Both the position numbers and the translations under genes were made by a program. From the NCBI GenBank assembly GCA_017557475.1, contig JAFYYO010000258.1, positions 1-13,869 on the forward strand: a DNA stretch of 13,869 nucleotides. Direction: 5' to 3'. The DNA comes from Bacteroidaceae bacterium. GTDB lineage: Bacteria > Bacteroidota > Bacteroidia > Bacteroidales > Bacteroidaceae. Below, in pieces: positions 7,260 through 13,772 of the stretch. The stretch's first letter is position 1. The number at the start of each line of letters is the position of its first letter. The notes under the pieces were generated by a model. That model was given only the letters and a program-made list of their open reading frames with translations, ran no database searches and had not been told where the DNA came from.

Positions 7260-8884
7260 ACTCGGAAAACAAACACCGCTTCACTCCCCTATTCATCGCC
7301 ATTGGCACAGTAGTGGGCATCTTTATCGGCAGTTTCTATACAAGCCACTTCTCGGGCGGACGCATCAATATCATCAATACAGGCTCGTCGAAGGTGGGTT
7401 ATCTGCTGCAACTTATTGACAACAACTATGTCGATACCGTCGATATGAACACGCTTGTGGAAGACGCTATGCCGCAGATACTGAGCGAACTCGACCCTCA
7501 TAGCAGTTACTTCGGACCGAAGGACGCGGCAGAGGCTAACGAAGACCTGAGAGGCTCGTTCAGTGGCATTGGCGTGCAGTTCACAATGGAAAAGGACACT
7601 GTGAATGTGATGAGCGTCATACACGGCGGTCCAAGCGAGAAGGTGGGCATACTTGCAGGCGACCGAATCGTCACTGCAGACACTGTTTCGCTTGTCGGAA
7701 TGGACACCGACTCTGTGATGAAGCACCTCAAAGGCGAGAAGGGTTCAAAGGTCAGGCTCGGCGTCAAACGTCACGGCTCGAAGGACTTGCAGTACTTCAA
7801 CGTGGTTCGTGGCGACATTCCTGTGGTCAGTGTAGATGCCTACTATATGATGGGCGACAAGACAGGCTACATCCACATCAAGAACTTCGGCGAACAGACT
7901 TACGGCGAGATGCTTGTGGCGCTTGCCAACCTCAATATGGAAGGTATGAAACAACTGATTGTGGACCTCAGAGGCAATCGCGGAGGCTATATGCACATCG
8001 CCATTCAGATGGTCAACGAGTTCCTGCCTTCGGGTAAGTTGATTGTCTATACGGAAGGTCGTAAGAGTCCTCGAGAAGAGTTCAACAGCGACGGCAGAGG
8101 CAGTTTCCAAAAACTTCCGATTGTCGTGCTTGTGGATGAAGGCAGTGCAAGCGCAAGCGAGATATTCGCAGGTGCTATTCAAGACAACGACAGAGGCACG
8201 ATAGTAGGTCGTCGCACCTTCGGCAAAGGGCTTGTTCAGCAACCGATGGAGTTTCGCGACGGCAGTGTGGTTCGCCTTACTGTGGCTCGTTACTACACAC
8301 CGAGCGGACGCTGCATTCAGAAGCCTTACGAGAAGGGGCACGGAGAGGAGTATGACAACGACCTTATTGCCCGTTACGAGCGTGGCGAGTTCTTCTCGCA
8401 GGACAGCATTCGTCAGGAGGGCGAACAGTACAAGACAAGCATTGGACGTATCGTCTATGGCGGAGGTGGCATCACACCTGATGTCTTTATAGGCGAGGAC
8501 ACTACGGCAGTTACTTCCTACTACAAGGAGGCTGTCCTGACGGGTCTCATACGGCAGTTTGCTTTTGCCTATTCCGACGACAACCGAGACAAACTGACAA
8601 GGCTTCGCACTATGGAACGGATGGAGCAGTACCTGAAGCGGGAGAACCTGTTGGAGCGCTTTGCACAGTTTGCCGAGCAGCGTCAGTTGCGCCGCAGGAA
8701 CCTTATGCTGCAGAAGAGTCGGAAACTGTTCGAGCGCAACATCTTCGGCAACATCATCTACAACATAGGCGAGATGAAGGACTACCTGATGTATCTCGGC
8801 AAGGACGACCCTACTGTCATCAAAGCAAAAGAGATACTCGACAAAGGACTGTCGTTTCCAAAGAATGAAGAAATGAAAGAATGA
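7256..8884 (+). CDS. S41-family C-terminal processing peptidase with PDZ domain (CtpA-like)
   Basis: This 542-residue protein has one N-terminal membrane anchor (about residues 10-28), so the rest faces the periplasm. A PDZ domain spans about 100-185, including SGIGVQF (103-109) and a GGPSEKVGILAGDRI block (124-138). The S41 catalytic domain contains DLRGNRGG (237-244), DEGSASASE (294-302) with the nucleophile expected at Ser299, and TFGKGLVQ (321-328) with the general base Lys324. The 25-residue Ser-Lys spacing matches E. coli Prc. Such proteases trim the C-termini of envelope proteins. The start at 7256 gives the ATGA overlap with the deaminase gene and preserves the anchor. The C-terminal roughly 150 residues, beyond the catalytic core, are charged and helical. 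Confidence 0.94.
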   Translation: MNSENKHRFTPLFIAIGTVVGIFIGSFYTSHFSGGRINIINTGSSKVGYLLQLIDNNYVDTVDMNTLVEDAMPQILSELDPHSSYFGPKDAAEANEDLRGSFSGIGVQFTMEKDTVNVMSVIHGGPSEKVGILAGDRIVTADTVSLVGMDTDSVMKHLKGEKGSKVRLGVKRHGSKDLQYFNVVRGDIPVVSVDAYYMMGDKTGYIHIKNFGEQTYGEMLVALANLNMEGMKQLIVDLRGNRGGYMHIAIQMVNEFLPSGKLIVYTEGRKSPREEFNSDGRGSFQKLPIVVLVDEGSASASEIFAGAIQDNDRGTIVGRRTFGKGLVQQPMEFRDGSVVRLTVARYYTPSGRCIQKPYEKGHGEEYDNDLIARYERGEFFSQDSIRQEGEQYKTSIGRIVYGGGGITPDVFIGEDTTAVTSYYKEAVLTGLIRQFAFAYSDDNRDKLTRLRTMERMEQYLKRENLLERFAQFAEQRQLRRRNLMLQKSRKLFERNIFGNIIYNIGEMKDYLMYLGKDDPTVIKAKEILDKGLSFPKNEEMKE

Positions 8885-9900
8885 TTAAATTGAAAGATAT
8901 ATTACATTCCGACGAAGTGAGGCGTGTCGTCATCTGCACGCACGTCAATCCTGACGGCGATGCCATTGGCAGTTCGCTTGCATTGAATCACCTGCTCGAG
9001 CGTTTGGGCAAGCAGGCTACTGTCATCACGCCGAACATCTTCCCCGACTTCCTGAAGTGGCTACCGGGAGCCGAGAGCATCATCATCCACACGAAACAGC
9101 AGGAACAGGCTAAGCAAGCAGTGGAGGCAGCCGACCTCGTCATCGTGTGCGACCTGAATCAGCCGAACCGACTTGCAGGGCTTGAGGAACTCATCGTGCA
9201 GAGCAAAGCGCCGCGTGTCCTGATAGACCATCACCTCGACCCTGACACGACGTTCTGCGAAACCGTTATCTCTCATCCCGAGATGTGCGCTGCGGCGGAA
9301 GTGATTTGCTATCTCTTGATGGAATGGGGAGAGTTGGACAACATCTCGAAGGTGGAAGCCATTTGCCTTTATTGTGCTATGATGTGCGATACAGGCGCAT
9401 TTTCGTTCAACAGCAACCGACCCGTCATCTACGACTACATCAGCCATCTCTTGGCTCGAGGCATCGACAAGGACGAGATATACCGCAATGTTTTTTGGAC
9501 GGCTTCTGAGGCGCGTTTGAGGCTTCAGGGCTACCTTCTCTACGTCAATATGAAGGTCTTGCACGAACGGCATACAGCCATCATCACACTGACCAACGAA
9601 GAGCGTAAACTGTTCAAGGTGAAGAACGGCGATACGGAAGGCATCGTAAACATTCCGCTGACGATGCAGGGCATCAGGCTTAGCGTGTTCATCAACGAAG
9701 ATACCGAGCACGCGGGAGTGATGAAGTTGAGCCTCCGCAGCGTAGGTGATTTCCCTTGCGACCAAATGGCATCGCGTTTCTTTGCAGGCGGCGGACATAA
9801 GAACGCAAGCGGCGGCAAACTGCTCTGCTCGATGGAAGAAGCCATCACGAAAGTCCGTTCCGCCATCGAAGCATACGCGGAGGAGTTGAAGGCGGATTAG
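8881..9900 (+). CDS. DHH/DHHA1 phosphoesterase, NrnA-like
   Basis: This 339-residue protein has the metal-binding motifs of the DHH superfamily: HVNPDGDAIGS (21-31), VCD at 89-91, DHHLDP (116-121) and CDTGAF (169-174). A C-terminal DHHA1 domain carries GGGHKNASGG (303-312). The set and length match NrnA, which degrades nanoRNAs of 2-5 nucleotides and, in some bacteria, dephosphorylates pAp to AMP. Cyclic-dinucleotide breakdown products are another possible substrate and cannot be excluded. The protein is cytoplasmic. It overlaps the S41 peptidase gene by four bases and is the last gene of the run. Its TAG stop is supplied by the first GGATTAG unit of a tandem repeat, so the repeat has grown into, or formed at, the very end of the coding region. 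Confidence 0.92.
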   Translation: MIKLKDILHSDEVRRVVICTHVNPDGDAIGSSLALNHLLERLGKQATVITPNIFPDFLKWLPGAESIIIHTKQQEQAKQAVEAADLVIVCDLNQPNRLAGLEELIVQSKAPRVLIDHHLDPDTTFCETVISHPEMCAAAEVICYLLMEWGELDNISKVEAICLYCAMMCDTGAFSFNSNRPVIYDYISHLLARGIDKDEIYRNVFWTASEARLRLQGYLLYVNMKVLHERHTAIITLTNEERKLFKVKNGDTEGIVNIPLTMQGIRLSVFINEDTEHAGVMKLSLRSVGDFPCDQMASRFFAGGGHKNASGGKLLCSMEEAITKVRSAIEAYAEELKAD

Positions 9901-9921
9901 GGATTAGAGATTAGAGATTAG
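9894..9921. repeat. Heptanucleotide tandem repeat, GGATTAG/AGATTAG x4
   Basis: Four units: GGATTAG, GGATTAG, AGATTAG, AGATTAG. The first unit contains the stop codon of the DHH phosphoesterase gene. The unit is the same as in the array at 4097-4124, about 5.8 kb upstream in the same operon. Confidence 0.92.
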
Positions 9922-9929
9922 GGCTTGAT

Positions 9930-9978
9930 ACATCATACATCAGCCCTCAGACATCAGCCCTCAGACATCATCCCTCAT
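9930..9978. repeat. Second period-7 array, ACATCAG/CCCTCAG alternating
   Basis: Seven heptamers in perfect register: ACATCAT, ACATCAG, CCCTCAG, ACATCAG, CCCTCAG, ACATCAT, CCCTCAT. It can equally be read as three 14-base units starting at 9937. It starts eight bases after the GGATTAG array, yet has a different unit, and fills the gap between two convergent operons. It is too short and too regular to be CRISPR. On the minus strand most units carry TGA. Confidence 0.9.
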
Positions 9979-9984
9979 ACCTCT

Positions 9985-10010
9985 AAAAAGGGACATGTCT
10001 CCTGTCCCCC
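9985..10010 (-). terminator. GGGACA-type hairpin, left copy; likely second terminator of the DUF3987 unit
   Basis: GGGACA (9990-9995) and TGTCCC (10003-10008) form a 6-bp stem with a 7-base loop. On the minus strand the stem is followed by TTTTT (9985-9989), so it can terminate the leftward unit. A copy differing at two of 20 positions lies at 13776-13795, and both are followed on the plus strand by an A8 run. Confidence 0.6.
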
Positions 10011-10016
10011 CCATAT

Positions 10017-10048
10017 AAAAAAAAGAGGCAGGCGGTTAGACCTGCTTC
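10017..10048 (-). terminator. Intrinsic terminator of the DUF3987 ATPase gene
   Basis: On the minus strand GAAGCAGG pairs with CCTGCCTC with one A-C mismatch. The loop is TCTAACCG, and eight T follow directly. The loop contains the TAA stop of the 744-residue gene, so the terminator overlaps the end of the coding sequence. Confidence 0.8.
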
Positions 10049-12270
10049 TTTTCGTAGAAACCGTTTTCCATCTTCACTATCAAACCTTTCTTACAGTAGC
10101 GTTGCAGTTGTTTCTTGACGTCGGTGGACTGTCCTTGACGCTTACGCTCTTCTATGAACTCCTGTTTACTAAAGACCTGAGGCATGGCTTGCAGGACAGG
10201 CAGGACAGTCTGACGTTTGTCTGCTTTCTCGTTCATCAGTTCCCGAGCGGTTTCCTTGTCCTTCTGGATGCGCATGGCAAACAGTTGACAGAGTTGGTGA
10301 TAGGTGAAGTCGCCTACCCAACGGACAAGGTCGAGGATTTCCTTTGTTTCCTTCCCGTAGAGCGCCACAAGTGCCAAAGAGGCTTTCATCATGAACAAGC
10401 CGATGCGGTGTGTAAGGTCGGCTTCTCCTTCAGTCAGTTCGCCGTCCTGAAGTAGGATGTTGTGTTCCTCCATCCAGTCCACGACGAGTTGTGTGGTCTT
10501 CGGAAGGGCGATACGCTGAGTACCTTCTATGGCTTGAGTCTTGTTCCACAGGTCGCAGACGAGCCTGTCGAACTCTGCCTGCTTTTCTGCCGAGAGCGGG
10601 TTGAGTTTCGGAATCTTGATTTCGTTCTTCCCCTTGACCATTGCCACCATAAAGCGGCGCATAAGACCGTCTTCTGTGTTATCGAACAGACGCCTGAGGA
10701 CTGCCTTGGGCGTACCTGTCAGTATCACTGAGCACCGCATCACGACATTGCCGTTTGCCGTCTCGTCGCTGTAGACCCACTTGCGCTTCGGAGCAGAGTC
10801 AAAGCCCTTGCGTAGGAGCACTGAGATGTCGCTCCAAGCGGATTTCTTCATGCCGAACAGACCGTCAGCCTCTTCATAATTGAGGAGCATGATGTCTTGC
10901 CCAAGTTCCTTCATAATGGCTTGCATAGAAGCTTGACTCATCGATTCGCCGATGTAGAGTTTCGGAATGTACTTCTTAGGCTTGTCCTTGTCCTTGCTAC
11001 TCCGCTGCTGCTGATTCTCGCTTGCCTTGTCCCACTCGGCATCGTCGTGCGGGATGATCGTGTCCTTGAAGAACATGTTCAGCATGTCGTTCATGAAACT
11101 CTTGCCGCTCCCCGACTCACCTATGAGCGAGAAGAAGAGGTTCGGAGCAATCTCGCGATTGTCCACGTAGAGCGTTCTGAAACGCATTGCAAGCATTCCT
11201 AAGAGCGTTAACGACTCGAGGGTGAGCCATTGGTGGAACTCATTCGGGAAAGGCTCTAAAGCCAACTCAATCACTCGTGGCAACTTCTTCGGAGACTCGG
11301 GAGCAATGGTGTTCCGAACCGAAGGCTTCTCCTCCGATTCCGTATGCAACGAATCAATGAAATCCTTTTCACTCTTACTGCGCGGACGCAGGTCCATCTC
11401 ATAGTCGTCGTACCACTTATTCAGGATACGATTGCAGTCCTTAGTGTTGATGAACGAAGGCATCCTGACGGCCAAGCAGGCCATCAACTTCTCCTTGTTC
11501 AGGAACTTGCAGACACCCGCATTGAGGATATCCATGAGGTTATCGTGGCGATGCCCGAACTCGTCGAGGCTGTCAGCCTGAAGGTGGGCTGCTTCCACGC
11601 AGTGGTCGAACTTCCGAAGGTCTTCCTCCGTAGCCTCTGCGACGGTGATGTCGGCTTGCTGCTCAGGCTGAGCCTTCTGCTGAGAAGGTGGCACGAGCTG
11701 CTCGTAAGGCACCTCCTGAAGGTCTTCGAAAAGAGCGTCCTCAAGGATGAAAATGTCTTCCACGTTCGGAATGAAACAGCCCTTGCGAGGCGTCTCGCAG
11801 AACTCGTCGTGATGCACTCCGAACACCTTGTCCCAATGCTCGATATTCTCGAGATAACTGCCCCACTCGGGGTGGTACGGGAACACACCGTGCACGCCGT
11901 TCGTTGACAGCGAGATGTCGCCGTAGCGTTGCCCTGTCTCGGGCTGCAGAGCAATCATCTTCTGCTTCAACTCTTCGGCCGTAGTGCCTTGATCTGTCAG
12001 ATGGTCGCCATCATAGAAGACTTGGTTGACGAACTTCTTGACCTCGGTCAGTTTCATCGCCTCCTCGACGGCCATACACCAATGCATGCTGAGTTGGCAC
12101 TTCGGATTCTTCCACTTGTCCTTCTCTTCCTTGGTCTTGGCATTGCGAACACGCGCAACCATCTCTCTATGAGCCGTTTGACCCACGATTTCCAAGAACT
12201 CTTTCTTGGAAGTGATGGGGAGGGCTTGGCCCTCTCCACCAATTTGCTTCTCACGAACGAGACCTAACAT
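10036..12270 (-). CDS. BT4734-like/DUF3987 P-loop ATPase, primase-helicase-like
   Basis: This 744-residue protein has four parts. The N-terminal portion (about 20-185) resembles the BT4734/VirE-N domain: helical ITSKKEFLEIV and RVRNAKTKEEKDKWK, an acidic YDGDHL at 86-91, LSTNGVHGVFPY at 121-132, and CFIPNVEDIF at 165-174. A glutamine- and acid-rich linker follows. A P-loop domain of DUF3987 type (about 330-560) has Walker A GESGSGKS (384-391), a Walker B-like MLLNYEEADG (461-470), a sensor-1-like ILTGTP (516-521) and an arginine-finger-like GLMRRF (535-540). The C-terminus (about 685-744) looks like a winged helix. ATPase activity is well supported; primase or helicase function is inference from related replication and mobile-element proteins. 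It overlaps the upstream 79-residue gene by seven bases. Confidence 0.8.
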   Translation of the reverse strand: MLGLVREKQIGGEGQALPITSKKEFLEIVGQTAHREMVARVRNAKTKEEKDKWKNPKCQLSMHWCMAVEEAMKLTEVKKFVNQVFYDGDHLTDQGTTAEELKQKMIALQPETGQRYGDISLSTNGVHGVFPYHPEWGSYLENIEHWDKVFGVHHDEFCETPRKGCFIPNVEDIFILEDALFEDLQEVPYEQLVPPSQQKAQPEQQADITVAEATEEDLRKFDHCVEAAHLQADSLDEFGHRHDNLMDILNAGVCKFLNKEKLMACLAVRMPSFINTKDCNRILNKWYDDYEMDLRPRSKSEKDFIDSLHTESEEKPSVRNTIAPESPKKLPRVIELALEPFPNEFHQWLTLESLTLLGMLAMRFRTLYVDNREIAPNLFFSLIGESGSGKSFMNDMLNMFFKDTIIPHDDAEWDKASENQQQRSSKDKDKPKKYIPKLYIGESMSQASMQAIMKELGQDIMLLNYEEADGLFGMKKSAWSDISVLLRKGFDSAPKRKWVYSDETANGNVVMRCSVILTGTPKAVLRRLFDNTEDGLMRRFMVAMVKGKNEIKIPKLNPLSAEKQAEFDRLVCDLWNKTQAIEGTQRIALPKTTQLVVDWMEEHNILLQDGELTEGEADLTHRIGLFMMKASLALVALYGKETKEILDLVRWVGDFTYHQLCQLFAMRIQKDKETARELMNEKADKRQTVLPVLQAMPQVFSKQEFIEERKRQGQSTDVKKQLQRYCKKGLIVKMENGFYEKKQV

Positions 12271-12503
12271 ACGTCAGGGTCCTCCTCCGTCCCTTGATCC
12301 TCCGGTACACCAATCGTACCGAACTCTAATGATTCGCATCTCGACAAGTAGTCGAGCGCTTCTGTGAACCAATACAAATCCTTTGGTTCAAATCTTCCCT
12401 CGAGGACAGGAAAGTCCTCGCAAGTGGTTTCCAAGCGGAAAGCCCACTTCTTCTCTTCCGTCCCCTGGGTCGGGAAGAGGCAAACGTTAAACACATTGTA
12501 CAT
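12264..12503 (-). CDS. Small acidic protein of unknown function, partner of the DUF3987 ATPase
   Basis: I do not recognise this 79-residue protein. It has no signal peptide or membrane segment. It is acidic, especially at the C-terminus (EDQGTEEDPDVC), and has an aromatic and charged centre (FEPKDLYWFTEALDYLSR, residues 38-55) likely to be helical. It starts about 25 bases after a TATATTTA box, and its last codons overlap the ATPase start by seven bases, so the two are probably translated together. The reading frame is supported by this coupling and by its length in an otherwise unexplained promoter-proximal position. A small regulator or loader of the ATPase is conceivable but unproven. Confidence 0.6.
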   Translation of the reverse strand: MYNVFNVCLFPTQGTEEKKWAFRLETTCEDFPVLEGRFEPKDLYWFTEALDYLSRCESLEFGTIGVPEDQGTEEDPDVC

Positions 12504-12528
12504 AATATTTTGAAAAATGTTTTCGTTC

Positions 12529-12536
12529 TAAATATA
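12529..12536 (-). promoter_or_regulatory. Possible -7 box for the 79-aa/ATPase unit
   Basis: The minus strand reads TATATTTA, seven of eight positions of TAnnTTTG with the final G replaced by A (the next base is G). It lies about 25 bases before the start codon at 12503. No -33 TTTG is seen at the usual distance, so this would be a weaker or activated promoter. Confidence 0.35.
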
Positions 12537-12588
12537 CAATAAATATCTGAGACTTTGGAAAAAGTACGGCATCGGGGAAAAAAAATTG

Positions 12589-12602
12589 ATCAGCATTCTG
12601 AT
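12589..12602. repeat. Inverted repeat ATCAG-CATT-CTGAT
   Basis: Perfect 5-bp arms separated by four bases, just after an A8 run and before an ATGTCCCC half-repeat, roughly midway between the two divergent promoters. It could be an operator half of the control region; the arms are short, so chance is possible. Confidence 0.4.
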
Positions 12603-12671
12603 ATGTCCCCTCTCTCTCGCGCGTATATTATATATAATGAGGAGTTCGCGTGTGTCATACACTGCTATTTG

Positions 12672-12694
12672 CCTATATCAATTCGTGATATAGG
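12672..12694. promoter_or_regulatory. Dyad CCTATATCA-ATTCG-TGATATAGG, candidate operator
   Basis: Perfect 9-bp arms with a 5-base spacer. The dyad is about 30 bases upstream of the -33 region of the rightward promoter, and no T-run follows it, which argues against a terminator. The adjacent gene encodes a protein with two helix-turn-helix segments, so autoregulation through this dyad is a reasonable inference. Confidence 0.6.
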
Positions 12695-12724
12695 AGGCTA
12701 AAGCAACATTTTTGCCGTCAGAAC

Positions 12725-12755
12725 TTGCAGAAATGCCTGAAAATCGCTATCTTTG
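12725..12755 (+). promoter_or_regulatory. Promoter of the HTH-methyltransferase-like gene
   Basis: TATCTTTG (12748-12755) is an exact TAnnTTTG box, and TTG at 12725-12727 stands about 20 bases upstream as a -33 element. The start codon at 12773 is only 17 bases downstream, so the leader is very short. This box also argues against starting the protein at the in-frame ATG at 12725. Confidence 0.8.
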
Positions 12756-12772
12756 CAGCAGAAAAGAAGGAT

Positions 12773-13651
12773 ATGAGCCGGATAGTCTACGACCCAAGAG
12801 TTTCTGTTGATCAACTTTCTCGAATCAACGGCGTCAGCACCGCAACCATTCGCAAGTACATACGCGAAATGGGCATCGACAGGCGGTTTGACGAGAAGTG
12901 GAAGATATATTCGTTGATCAGGGATCTGCAACGGCAGTCGCCCGCTATGTCCATCCACGAGATGGCGCGCCGAAGCGGCTACAGCCTCAATACCGTCAAG
13001 AAGTACCTCCGTATGGAGGCGCTGCCCGAGCAGAGGCGGCAGAAGTATTCAGCCTTCGATATGGGCAAGACGCAAAACTTGATCAAATCAGTCTCGACAT
13101 CGCAATCCGAGATACTGCAAGGCATCATCACACTGCACCTCAAGGACGACCACTTCGGAGCCGACCTAACCTACTCGAAAGGCGTCTTCTGGAAAAAGAT
13201 CAAGGAACCCGAACTAAAGTTCGACCTCTACCCGCAAAAGCCCGATGTCAGGCCGCTCGAGGAGGCTTACGCATTGCCCGCAGAGAGCCTCCAAAGCATC
13301 ATCGTGGACCTGCCGTTCCTGTTGAATCCGTCGCTCTCGGGACTTATCACCGAACGCTTCAGCGCATTCGTCTCGGAAAAGGAGATGTACGAGGCGAACA
13401 GAAACTTGATCTTTCTGAGTCACCACCTGCTCCGCAGGCACGGCATCCTCGTAATGAAGACGATGGACTCGTCCTACGGACTGCGGCAACTGTGGGTCAG
13501 CGACTTCGTGGTCCGCGAAGCCGAACGGGCAGGCTTCCAACTCCTCGACAAGTTCATCCTGACCGCCAACAAACGCCCCATCTCCACACAAGGACAGCGC
13601 CAACACCACGCACGGAAGTTCCACAGTTACTTCTTTGTCTTCCGCAAGTAG
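12773..13651 (+). CDS. Protein with two HTH segments fused to a DNA-methyltransferase-like domain
   Basis: This 292-residue protein has two N-terminal helix-turn-helix segments, SVDQLSRINGVSTATIRKYI (11-30) and SIHEMARRSGYSLNTVKKYL (60-79). The C-terminal domain (about 115-292) resembles small class I SAM-dependent DNA methyltransferases of phages and mobile elements. A motif-I-like ADLTYSKGVFW (130-140) is followed by an acidic FDLY (150-153), a motif-IV-like IVDLPF (177-182), a core strand GILVMKTMD (224-232), FILTANKR (261-268) and the family-style ending HARKFHSYFFVFRK (279-292). Motif IV is normally DPPY or DPPF; here the first proline is leucine, so catalysis may be altered or lost. The start at 12773 follows an exact promoter box. 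It is divergent from the ATPase unit. Known relatives modify adenine or cytosine N-positions; target and activity here are unknown. Confidence 0.65.
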   Translation: MSRIVYDPRVSVDQLSRINGVSTATIRKYIREMGIDRRFDEKWKIYSLIRDLQRQSPAMSIHEMARRSGYSLNTVKKYLRMEALPEQRRQKYSAFDMGKTQNLIKSVSTSQSEILQGIITLHLKDDHFGADLTYSKGVFWKKIKEPELKFDLYPQKPDVRPLEEAYALPAESLQSIIVDLPFLLNPSLSGLITERFSAFVSEKEMYEANRNLIFLSHHLLRRHGILVMKTMDSSYGLRQLWVSDFVVREAERAGFQLLDKFILTANKRPISTQGQRQHHARKFHSYFFVFRK

Positions 13652-13674
13652 GAAACCAATTTCTTCCTCTTTTT
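13650..13674 (+). terminator. Weak candidate terminator of the HTH-methyltransferase-like gene
   Basis: AGGAA (13650-13654) can pair with TTCCT (13664-13668), followed by C and five T. The stem is A/T-rich and overlaps the stop codon, so strength is doubtful. Confidence 0.35.
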
Positions 13675-13684
13675 GTAAGGGACA

Positions 13685-13702
13685 GGGACATAATTATGTC
13701 CC
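13685..13702. repeat. Perfect 18-bp palindrome GGGACATAATTATGTCCC
   Basis: Both strands read identically. The outer arms GGGACA/TGTCCC are the same as in the hairpins at 9990 and 13776, but the centre is ATAATTAT. It is preceded by GGGACA offset by six bases (13679-13684) and followed by a diverged ATAATTATATCCCC, suggesting partial duplication of the unit. Confidence 0.85.
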
Positions 13703-13772
13703 CATAATTATATCCCCTATATATATCTATCCTTATATAGATCCTATAGAAGAAAATGAAGGGTATATATAT

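Larger units (their letters stand above)
12504..12772. other. Divergent intergenic control region
   Basis: This 269-base non-coding stretch separates the leftward two-gene unit from the rightward HTH-methyltransferase-like gene. It holds both promoters, an ATCAG-CATT-CTGAT dyad, a self-complementary ATTATATATAAT (12627-12638), the CCTATATCA/TGATATAGG dyad, an A8 run (12578-12585) and a lone ATGTCCCC half of the GGGACA repeat (12603-12610). No additional ORF or RNA gene was recognised in it. Confidence 0.7.

Noticed and set aside
9930..9978. Repeat array considered as a CRISPR fragment.
   Set aside because: Units of 7/14 bases with no spacers and no cas genes nearby.
9925..10455. 176-codon plus-strand ORF beginning in the heptamer array.
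   Set aside because: It starts in repeats and continues antisense to the DUF3987 ATPase gene and through its terminator; composition is that of a shadow frame.
11344..11907. 187-codon plus-strand ORF antisense to the ATPase gene.
   Set aside because: Antisense to a protein with recognisable motifs; no promoter or domain of its own.
12898..13707. 269-codon alternative frame across the HTH-methyltransferase-like gene.
   Set aside because: Arg- and Pro-rich frame-shifted shadow; the other frame has HTH and methyltransferase landmarks and an exact promoter box.
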